The notes beneath the pieces are model-generated. The model was not told where the DNA came from, did not search any database, and worked only from the letters and a program-made list of their open reading frames with translations. The position numbers and the translations under genes are program-made. From JAMCXS01 sp964459065 (GTDB lineage Bacteria > Acidobacteriota > Terriglobia > UBA7540), in assembly GCA_964459065.1 (NCBI GenBank), contig CAYWMN010000023.1, positions 1-24,501 of the forward strand: a DNA stretch of 24,501 bases, given 5' to 3'. Positions 16,789 to 23,809 of this stretch are shown in pieces (the stretch's first letter is position 1; every line of letters begins with the position of its first letter).

Positions 16789-17673
16789 TTATCGCGGAAG
16801 GAACTTGGCGGGATTAACCGGAGTGCCATGAACTCGAACTTCGTAATGGAGGTGGGGCCCGGTGGTACGACCGCTCATGCCAATCGCGCCGATCGTCTCG
16901 TCTCGCTTGACCTCTTCGCCGACGACCACATAAATTTTACTCAGGTGTCCGTAAAGAGTGGAGATTCCGTCGCCGTGATCGATCAGGATACATCTTCCGT
17001 AACCCGCATCGCGTCCGGCTTCAATCACCATCCCATCTCCGGCCGCCTCAATCGGGCTCCCGTAAGCGGCGGAGATGTCAAGGCCGGGATGGAACGCCTC
17101 TTCGCTGCTGAAGGGGTCCTCTCGCTCACCGAAGCCCGCTGTAATCCGGCCGTGGACGGGCCAGATGGAAGGGACGGCCGATGGATCATTCAGCATCCCC
17201 GGCAGCAACGTCTGTCCGAGCGGGTTGCCCTTCGCGTCGAGGCTGGCGGTCCTCATGGCGTTAAAAGCGTAAAGGGATGCGTGGTAATTGGAGTCGAGGG
17301 CGCCATGGCTCTCGTTCGCCATGCTCAGCAGCGCCGGGGTGACATGCAGTCGACGTGAACCGCTGAAGCCGTAGGCCAACGCCACTTCGCTGGCAAGCGA
17401 TTGCAGCGAACTTAATTTTACATCGGCACGGCTCACCCGATTTTCCAGAGTGCGATATCGCTTTTTCAGGGCTTCCCTTTGGCTGCGGATGGTGTTGTAG
17501 TTGGAAACCTTCACCAACATCCTGGCGTAACTGGTTGCAAGGCCTGCCACCATGAGGATGCCGATCACGCAAAAGCCCAGAACCAACGGGACAACGTAAA
17601 AGGGAAGCTGAACCTTATGGACTTTGCCATGGGCTCCCGGAGTGATTAGCAGGGTGTAGAACTTATTATTCAT
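16789..17673 (-). CDS. M23-family peptidoglycan endopeptidase, membrane-anchored
   Basis: A 294-residue protein. A short cytoplasmic N terminus is followed by one membrane helix (about 25-48) and a coiled-coil stretch (about 55-100). The LytM/M23 catalytic domain is about 168-294. Zinc ligands are in HPGLD (H195, D199) and GPHLHYEV (H276), with the second catalytic His in LYGHLS (H243) and H274 adjacent. All are intact, so an active enzyme is expected, cutting peptide cross-links in cell-wall peptidoglycan at the periplasmic face. The coiled coil plus M23 layout resembles NlpD/MepM-type cell-wall enzymes. The start has GGAGA upstream at suitable spacing. It could help open the wall for the secretion apparatus nearby or act in growth or division; sequence cannot decide. 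Confidence 0.92.
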   Translation of the reverse strand: MNNKFYTLLITPGAHGKVHKVQLPFYVVPLVLGFCVIGILMVAGLATSYARMLVKVSNYNTIRSQREALKKRYRTLENRVSRADVKLSSLQSLASEVALAYGFSGSRRLHVTPALLSMANESHGALDSNYHASLYAFNAMRTASLDAKGNPLGQTLLPGMLNDPSAVPSIWPVHGRITAGFGEREDPFSSEEAFHPGLDISAAYGSPIEAAGDGMVIEAGRDAGYGRCILIDHGDGISTLYGHLSKIYVVVGEEVKRDETIGAIGMSGRTTGPHLHYEVRVHGTPVNPAKFLPR

Positions 17674-17772
17674 ACCGTCGTCTCCGCTTGCCTTTCAGTT
17701 TCTTGGGCACCCTAAGCCGGATTGGCAGGGAATCTTTTGCAGGGCCCTATACGGTAAACACAGCAGTCGCCC

Positions 17773-17805
17773 ATGCTATTAGAAGCGGCACCGGGTTGTC
17801 AACCC
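17773..17805 (-). promoter_or_regulatory. Candidate promoter and palindromic operator of the M23 gene
   Basis: On minus, TTGACA (17797-17802) is a perfect -35, with TAGCAT (17773-17778) 18 bases downstream as a four-of-six -10. The -35 is embedded in the 13-base perfect palindrome GGGTTGTCAACCC (17793-17805; arms GGGTTG and CAACCC around one base). A protein bound there would block the -35. The position is about 100 bases before the M23 start. Confidence 0.45.
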
Positions 17806-18554
17806 TATATCCGGAAACCCTTTCCGTGCACTTGAGTAAATGGCAGAAAAATGAGGAATTATTGGTCTATTCAGACTGCCTTTAAAATATGTTTTGACAC
17901 GTGACATTCATCGGCAGTTTTATGGACAATTTCTGAACGGAATAAGCTCCCGGCGGGCTGAGGGTTACGTGAGACGGTTGATCGACGGGCTGTCCCTGTA
18001 GCGATGGCCCATGTTTACAGGAAAGGTGCTTTGCCGTCAAATAGATCGGCTGGAAAATGATTGTGGCCGAAGGTATGGCAGTCTAGCTGGACTGCTGATG
18101 GATTTCCGTCGCCCTGAGGATTGCAGAGTTTGATTCGATGGCGTAGTGCAGGAAAGCGCTTTAGAGATTGTTGATTCCATTCTGCTCACAGCCACGGCAC
18201 CCTGATACAGCGGCCAGTAGCTTGCTTGGTCAGGCCCCTCCTGCTCGTTGCAGGGCTTGGTGCGGCCTGCCGGCGCAGGTAGGCGAACTGATTGGCCTTC
18301 GGGCCTCGCGGTCGGCCCGTGATATGATCCACTCGTACTGAATAATCGTACCTTTGGGATTGAACTGGACTTGCGTTACCGTGAGAGTCCGAAGATTCGC
18401 AAGTTCCCATAAAACCGCAGCGCCGTGCGCCCAGATAGCCAATGGGCGGTGCAATCGTGAAAGTGGACGCTTGGTGTGGCAGAATAGTCTGCTGCGGTGC
18501 CGGGCGGTTGGGTGCAGGGCAGGCAGTTCGCTTATCGAGTTGGGGGAGACAGTG
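17806..18554. other. Long intergenic region and structured leader before the GH31 gene
   Basis: About 750 bases without a convincing gene; the open frames here lack ribosome sites or family features. Plus-strand TTGACA (17894-17899), 18 bases, TTTTAT (17918-17923) is a possible promoter far from any start codon. Dyads: GCAGTC/GACTGC (18078-18083/18090-18095); CCTGC/GCAGG (18266-18270/18275-18279); GGCC-TTCG-GGCC (18294-18305), which competes with CGGGCC/GGCCCG (18300-18305/18114+200 to 18319, that is 18314-18319); ACTTGCG/CGCAAGT (18369-18375/18398-18404), which competes with GGACT/AGTCC (18367-18371/18386-18390); and CGCCC/GGGCG (18428-18432/18444-18448). A ribosome site GGGGGAG stands at 18542-18548. 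I recognise no known riboswitch class. Confidence 0.45.
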
Positions 18555-21023
18555 ATGATGAAGAGAATCATGGGTGGTTTGATGCGGGTTGTTTTGCTGA
18601 TTGGGCTGGCGACGGTGGCTGCGCATGCCGAGTGGCACAGCGTGGGAAAAGTGGTTGATACACAGGTTCAGGGCAACAACATTACCTTCCATACCGCGCA
18701 CGCCATCGTGCGGGTTTCGGTGCTGGCCCCGGATATTGTTCGCGTGAGGATGCGGCCGGGATCTTCCTTGGGCCCGGACTATTCCTGGGCGGTGGTCAAG
18801 AAACACTGGCCTGCCGTTCACCTGGAGTTCAGCCGCGGGCCGAACCTGCGCGTGATCCGAACCGGAAAACTGGAAATTCATGCGCAGATCGCTCCCTTCC
18901 GCCTGGCCTTTTACGATTCCGCCGGACGCCTGATCTCCAAAGACTCGGACGATCTGGGCATGGGGTGGAGCGGCAAGCAGGTGCGTTGCTGGAAACACAT
19001 GCCTTCTGACGAACAGTACTTCGGACTCGGTGAGAATTCCGGCCGGCTGGACCTGCGAGGCCGCAGTTACATCATGTGGAACACCGACCATCCCGGCTGG
19101 GGATCTACCACCACCCCGCTCTATGAAACGGTCCCTTTCTTTATGGGATTGCGCAAAGGCCGTGCTTACGGCATCTTTCTTGATAACACTTACCGGACGT
19201 CGTTTGATATGGGTGTCGAGTTTCGTTCCAGATACTCGTTTGGAGCCGAAGGCGGCGACCTGAACTACTACTTCTTTTACGGTCCCGGCCCCAAGAAGGT
19301 GCTGGAAGACTACACGGAATTGGTGGGGCGCATGCCGCTGCCCCCCAGGTGGTCGCTTGGTTACAACCAATCGCGCTACAGTTACTACCCGGAAAAGAAG
19401 GTCCGGTTTATCGCCAATAATTTCCGCATTCGCCATATTCCCTGCGATGTGATCTTCCTCGATATCGACTATATGGATCACTACCGTGTTTTTACCTGGA
19501 ACAAACAACGCTTTCCCGACCCGCACCGCATGATTTCGGACTTGGCCAAAGAGGGCTTTCACGTGGTGACCATCCTCGACCCGGGAATCCAGAAGAATCC
19601 CAATTATTGGGTTTACAAGGAAGGGTTGGCGGGAAACCGCTTTGTCCGGATGCCTGACGGAAAGCTTTATGTGGGCAGCGTTTGGGCGGGTCCCAGCGCT
19701 TTTCCGGATTTCACTTCGCCTGGCGCGCGGACCTGGTGGGGCACGCTTTACAAAGGTCTGGTCGAGGATGGTGTGGCGGGTTTCTGGAACGATATGGACG
19801 AACCCTCGATTTTTGACCTCCCGTCGCATACGATGGCTCCCAACGCTGTTTTTTACGACCACGGACTCCACAGCCCTGAAACCAAAATCCACAACGTCTA
19901 CGGCCTGCTGATGTCCCGCGCCACCCATGAAGGCGTGCTGAAGCTGCGTCCAAACCAACGGCCCTTTGTGCTGACCCGCGCCACTTATGCCGGCGGCCAG
20001 CGCTATGCCGCCGTCTGGACCGGCGACAACCAGGCCACCTGGCAGCACCTGCGGATCAGCGTCCGGGAGTTGATGACGATGGGACTTTCCGGCCTGACCT
20101 TTGCCGGGGCGGATATCGGCGGATTTATCGGGAGCCCCAGCCCGCAGCTTTATACCCGCTGGCTGGAGGCTGGAGTTTTCTACCCTTATTGCCGAACCCA
20201 TACGAGCAAGCATAGCGTCAATCAGGAGCCGTGGTCGTACGGAGTCCGCGATACGAATATCAACCGAAAGTCCATCCAACTGCGCTACCGCCTGATGCCC
20301 TACCTTTACAACGCTTTCTATCAGGCTTCGCAGACGGGAATTCCGGTGATGCGGGCGTTGCTGCTGGACTATCCCGACGATCCAAGAGCGGTTGGGCAGA
20401 ACGGTGAATTTCTGTTCGGAAACGATTTGCTCGTCGCGCCCGTCATGGAGCAGTACCACATCGAGCAGCAAGTGTACCTGCCCCGCGGCAAATGGTTCAA
20501 TTATTGGACGGGCCGGGCTTATGCGGGGCACAAGCGGGTCACGGTGAAGGCTCCACCCAGCCGCATTCCTATCTTTGTTCGCGGAGGCGCCATAATCCCC
20601 ACTCAGCAAGCGGTCGAGTATACCGGGCAAGCGCCCATCAATCCGCTGACGTTTGAAGTCTATCCCGACGGCCGTTCTTCGCGGGAATACTATGAAGACG
20701 ATGGAGCCACTTTCGACTATCGCCAGGGCGACTTTCTGCGAGAGCGCGTGAGCGCAGACGCGCAGCCGCACACACTCACTCTATCGGTTTCAGCGCGGCA
20801 GGGATCTTATACTCCGCCCGAGCGTGCATTGGAGTTTGAGGTCCACGAACAGAAGACCTCTCCGCAAAGCGTCGCAATGAACGGGCAGGCTCTTCAAGAG
20901 CGGGCCTCGAAGGCTGCTTTCAACGAGGCGCCGAGCGGCTGGCGCTATGATGAGGATAAAGACATCGTTTGGGTAAAATTCCCCGACCAGAGCGCCGCTC
21001 GTACTGTGGAGATCAGGAAGTAG
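18555..21023 (+). CDS. Secreted glycoside hydrolase family 31 (alpha-glucosidase/alpha-xylosidase type)
   Basis: An 822-residue exported enzyme. The signal peptide ends AAHA-EW (cleavage near residue 25). The order is N-terminal beta-sandwich (about 30-250) with the EQYFGLGE loop (153-160), (beta/alpha)8 barrel (about 265-600) and C-terminal beta domains. The GH31 nucleophile motif is GFWNDMDEPS (409-418, D413); the family consensus has N or similar where D415 stands. The acid/base is D491 in AAVWTGDN. CDVIFLDIDYMD (297-308) contributes the -1 site. FRGGAIIP-type motif VRGGAIIP (675-682) and YYEDDGATFDY (712-722) are typical of bacterial GH31. It should release glucose or xylose from alpha-linked glycans; exact specificity is not readable. 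GGGGGAG precedes ATG 18555; the longer frame from 18354 lies in the leader. Confidence 0.94.
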   Translation: MMKRIMGGLMRVVLLIGLATVAAHAEWHSVGKVVDTQVQGNNITFHTAHAIVRVSVLAPDIVRVRMRPGSSLGPDYSWAVVKKHWPAVHLEFSRGPNLRVIRTGKLEIHAQIAPFRLAFYDSAGRLISKDSDDLGMGWSGKQVRCWKHMPSDEQYFGLGENSGRLDLRGRSYIMWNTDHPGWGSTTTPLYETVPFFMGLRKGRAYGIFLDNTYRTSFDMGVEFRSRYSFGAEGGDLNYYFFYGPGPKKVLEDYTELVGRMPLPPRWSLGYNQSRYSYYPEKKVRFIANNFRIRHIPCDVIFLDIDYMDHYRVFTWNKQRFPDPHRMISDLAKEGFHVVTILDPGIQKNPNYWVYKEGLAGNRFVRMPDGKLYVGSVWAGPSAFPDFTSPGARTWWGTLYKGLVEDGVAGFWNDMDEPSIFDLPSHTMAPNAVFYDHGLHSPETKIHNVYGLLMSRATHEGVLKLRPNQRPFVLTRATYAGGQRYAAVWTGDNQATWQHLRISVRELMTMGLSGLTFAGADIGGFIGSPSPQLYTRWLEAGVFYPYCRTHTSKHSVNQEPWSYGVRDTNINRKSIQLRYRLMPYLYNAFYQASQTGIPVMRALLLDYPDDPRAVGQNGEFLFGNDLLVAPVMEQYHIEQQVYLPRGKWFNYWTGRAYAGHKRVTVKAPPSRIPIFVRGGAIIPTQQAVEYTGQAPINPLTFEVYPDGRSSREYYEDDGATFDYRQGDFLRERVSADAQPHTLTLSVSARQGSYTPPERALEFEVHEQKTSPQSVAMNGQALQERASKAAFNEAPSGWRYDEDKDIVWVKFPDQSAARTVEIRK

Positions 21024-21061
21024 TTTGCTCCTCCACGGCACGAGCAGTGCTGGTTTGAGTA
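21024..21061. terminator. Convergent gap with a weak bidirectional hairpin
   Basis: The 38 bases between the convergent GH31 and clan-D-like genes contain GCAC (21038-21041), five bases, GTGC (21047-21050), extendable by a G-T and a C-G pair. A short TTT follows at 21053-21056. It is the only candidate for ending both messages and is weak. Confidence 0.3.
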
Positions 21062-23365
21062 TTACCGCTTGAAGATTACGGTAACCCGGCGAACCTGGTT
21101 CCCGTTCGATGGGACCGTGGGAGTGTTCTTATCCGGGGTCACCTGAACGGAAAAAGATCCATTGTTGCGTGTGTAGGCCACCGGGGCGGCTTGGCCTCCC
21201 CGGACCGTGACCTGGGGCTTGGTCGGGGACTCGCCGAACAGCGTCACAGAGCCGCCGTTCGCCGCAATCAGGACTTCCGCTTTGACCTCGCCGTGTTTCT
21301 CGGAAAGCGAGGCCATGCGCTGTTTGCCCATGGTGATGAATTTGCCGTGGTCGCCGAACAGCGCGATACCGTTCGGGGCGACGGGCGCCACGAGGTAGTA
21401 GCCGGCACCGTTGGCGCCAAGCTGGGCGCTATAAGAGGCTCCGGGAGCCACGCGCTGCGCCTGGTGCTTGAAGTAATCATAGACGTAGGCCGTCGTGTGA
21501 ATGCCAACCTCCGCCGGGCGGAAGCTTACCGTCTGGCCGGCCTGTGTCGAATGGCTGAAGGCGAAAACGTACCCCGTCCGAACGTGGCCGTCCCGCGTCC
21601 AGGTATCCGCGATAAAAGGCGCCGCACGACCCTTTGCACCGGCGATATACATCCGGTCCAGCGGCATGATGGGAACGTCGGGCTTGACGAGCACACCGTC
21701 GGCCCGCTCGGTCTTCATGATATTGGCGCGGTCCTCCTTGCCAAGCGCGTCGCCGGTTCCCACCGGGCCGGCTGAAAGAGCCCCCAGCAGAATGTTGTCC
21801 GTCTCGTTGCTCATGTAGACGTCCGTCCACGGCCAGGCTCCGATGGAGTAACCCAGTTGCGAGGTGTAGAGAAAGTTCTTCCAGCGCGCCCGGATGAAAT
21901 GGTCATCGCTCACGCGGATGGAAGTGAGATTTCCGTAATGACTGCCCTGGAGAAAGTCGCAGGGCATGGCCATGCAATACTGCATGGTCAGGCCGTGGCG
22001 GCGGCAGGCTTCCGCCATGTGGTTGTAGAACTCCGCTCCTGTGTTGATGGTGCTTTGGAAGGCCGGCGATTTTTTGTAGATATAGCTTTGCCAGTCCTGC
22101 TCGTAGTTCATCACTCCGTTCGCGTGCAGGTAGGATGCAATGTGATTCCACCAGGCCAGGCCGATCGGAGCCACGCCGGAAATCTTGTATTTTCCCCGGT
22201 AGGGACTTTGCGTGCTGATCCATCGGCCGTGCGTCATGAGGGGCAGGCCAATCGATTGCTGGAAGGCCTTGAGCCCTTGCGGAAACAGGGTGTGGTCGGC
22301 CTCATAGAGCATTGTCCCGCCCCGTCCGTTCCAATGCCGGGTTCGGGTGGTCCACTTTCCGGTGTGGTCTTTCGCGCTCATGCCCGGATAGGATTTGGGG
22401 TACCACCAGCTGTCAAGCTGCAGGTATCCGACCGGGATGTTTCTTTTTCGGAATTGCGAAATAACCGCCTTCAGAGTGCCTTCATAACCCAGCGATTTGA
22501 TGTACTTGTAGTAGTAGACGGCGCCATGATCGGTCCAGTAGCCGTAATACTTAAGGGTGGGATCGCTTTCAATTCCGGGCCGCTTTTTCCCGGCTAGCCC
22601 GATCAGGCCTTTTCCCCAGACGTCCCAGGTGTGGCGGATTCCCGGTGCGATGGCCATTAAGGTCTGCTGGCTGAAACCGGCCGGCACGCTGGAGAGTTCC
22701 TGGTCGAGGCCGGTGGTGATCAGGTGATCGCCGTCGCCGCGCATGACGGAGATGATGAAGTGCGAGGCTGGTGAAATAACCATCGCGTTCGCCTTGCCGT
22801 CGAAGAAAAGCCAGGGCGTGCCGTATTGGCCAAGCTTAAACTGCGGCGGCGCAAAGGCATGGTTTCTGTAACTGAAATGGTCGAGGTGGACGGGGATTTG
22901 GGTGAAGCGGGGAAATGCCGCCTGCGTCGGACTGGCCGCTTTTAGATAGGTATAACGGAAAAGAAGTAGCGGCTGGTGTTGGTAGAGCCGAATCGCCCCC
23001 CGCAGGGGAAGATCTCCTTCTTTCCAGGTAAATGTTATCTCCCGAAAAGCTCCGATGGGGTCGTGGCCTATCGCCTTATGGAGATCCGTTGCGGCTGAGC
23101 CAAGGCTGCCGCCAAAACTCCATGCAGGTTTACGCGCAGTGATCTTGTACTGTCCCGTCGCCTTTTGAAAGCGGATCGAAACGCCGCTCTGGGATGAGAG
23201 CATCGTGCTGGCGTGAGCCATTGGCATGACTGTGAAGCAAACCAGAACCAATGCCGCCAATGTTGCTGGAGCCAAAAGCGGAATGCGGCGATTTCGGCTG
23301 GCCGGCATGCGCGCCTGCCGATATGCTGAAAACAGGGTTGATTTCAACCCTTCCTTTTTTATCAT
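21062..23365 (-). CDS. Secreted putative glycoside hydrolase, clan GH-D-like (GH27/GH31/GH36 relatives), family unassigned
   Basis: A 767-residue exported protein. From ATG 23365, with GGAGG nine bases upstream, the signal peptide has a long basic lead and ends MAHA-ST (residue 52). An alternative start at 23308 (MPASRNRR) gives a more compact signal. A beta-sandwich-like N-terminal part precedes a (beta/alpha)8 barrel (about 270-600). Barrel-strand motifs are GYLQLDSWWYPKS (313-325, D318), MNYEQDW (419-425, D424) and SIRVSDDH (482-489). The last recalls the RxSDD-type acid/base strand of GH27/GH36, and D424 is the best nucleophile candidate. A C-terminal beta domain follows. I cannot place it in a named family; a role in alpha-galactoside or related alpha-glycan breakdown is an inference from fold and from the GH31 neighbour. 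Confidence 0.75.
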   Translation of the reverse strand: MIKKEGLKSTLFSAYRQARMPASRNRRIPLLAPATLAALVLVCFTVMPMAHASTMLSSQSGVSIRFQKATGQYKITARKPAWSFGGSLGSAATDLHKAIGHDPIGAFREITFTWKEGDLPLRGAIRLYQHQPLLLFRYTYLKAASPTQAAFPRFTQIPVHLDHFSYRNHAFAPPQFKLGQYGTPWLFFDGKANAMVISPASHFIISVMRGDGDHLITTGLDQELSSVPAGFSQQTLMAIAPGIRHTWDVWGKGLIGLAGKKRPGIESDPTLKYYGYWTDHGAVYYYKYIKSLGYEGTLKAVISQFRKRNIPVGYLQLDSWWYPKSYPGMSAKDHTGKWTTRTRHWNGRGGTMLYEADHTLFPQGLKAFQQSIGLPLMTHGRWISTQSPYRGKYKISGVAPIGLAWWNHIASYLHANGVMNYEQDWQSYIYKKSPAFQSTINTGAEFYNHMAEACRRHGLTMQYCMAMPCDFLQGSHYGNLTSIRVSDDHFIRARWKNFLYTSQLGYSIGAWPWTDVYMSNETDNILLGALSAGPVGTGDALGKEDRANIMKTERADGVLVKPDVPIMPLDRMYIAGAKGRAAPFIADTWTRDGHVRTGYVFAFSHSTQAGQTVSFRPAEVGIHTTAYVYDYFKHQAQRVAPGASYSAQLGANGAGYYLVAPVAPNGIALFGDHGKFITMGKQRMASLSEKHGEVKAEVLIAANGGSVTLFGESPTKPQVTVRGGQAAPVAYTRNNGSFSVQVTPDKNTPTVPSNGNQVRRVTVIFKR
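23335..23350. promoter_or_regulatory. Inverted repeat GGGTTG-N4-CAACCC near the glycosidase start
   Basis: Perfect six-base arms GGGTTG and CAACCC, with four bases between, resemble the palindromes at the M23 and MEDS promoters but with wider spacing. If translation starts at 23365 it lies in the coding sequence just after the start; if it starts at 23308 it is in the 5' leader. Regulatory status is uncertain. Confidence 0.3.
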
Positions 23366-23809
23366 GACCTGAAGCCTCCATTGGCTCTCTATTGTTGCGG
23401 GGCGAACGGCCGTGGTTGCTGACCTGCGCCCTCCACAATAGGAGATTGATATGAATGACAATCACTAAAATAAAGGCGTTGTGTTCTTCGAAGATCGACA
23501 CGCCAAAACTCAACCACATTGTTTGCTGGGAGCAGCCCTGTCTCGTGATGGAATCCTGAATCAAAGGAGTGGCGCACCCAATTGGTAAACGCTGGAATCG
23601 CGATACTTTGTTGTAGGCCGGGGGATTGCAGATGCCGCCCAACTACTTACCCATCATCTTGTTTTTGCCCGCAAAGGTCAAGGATCGGGCCCGGGAACAG
23701 CGGTCGGCTCCAGGCGCGGGTTATGCCGAAGGCGGAACTTCCGCCGCCGCAACAGGTTCGTGCCGGCGGGCCGCCGGCCGGCACGAGCGAGACGGAAAGC
23801 ACTGCGGAA
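23366..23809. promoter_or_regulatory. Upstream region of the clan-D-like glycosidase, with dyads
   Basis: No gene is supported in these 444 bases. The best element is a 30-base dyad (23475-23504) centred on the perfect decamer palindrome TCTTCGAAGA (23485-23494), with outer arms GGCGT and ACGCC. A second, weaker inverted repeat is GATTG (23444-23448)/CAATC (23459-23463). Both lie 79-140 bases ahead of the start, where an operator would be expected. No clear -35/-10 pair could be fixed. GGCGG-AACTT-CCGCC (23731-23745) is another small stem. Confidence 0.35.
23758..23786 (-). terminator. GC-rich hairpin after the sialidase-like gene
   Basis: Arms TCGTGCCGGC (23758-23767) and GCCGGCACGA (23777-23786) form a perfect ten-pair stem with a nine-base loop, 23 bases past the stop of the minus-strand gene. 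No T-run follows on minus, so it may be a terminator or a 3' stabilising structure. Confidence 0.45.

Noticed and set aside
17688..17885. 65-residue plus-strand ORF upstream of the M23 gene
   Set aside because: It has no ribosome site and no family likeness, and it overlaps the M23 promoter region.
18186..20771. 861-residue open frame on minus, antisense to GH31
   Set aside because: It is a shadow of the GH31 gene in GC-rich DNA; it has no domain pattern, and the plus frame has full catalytic motifs.
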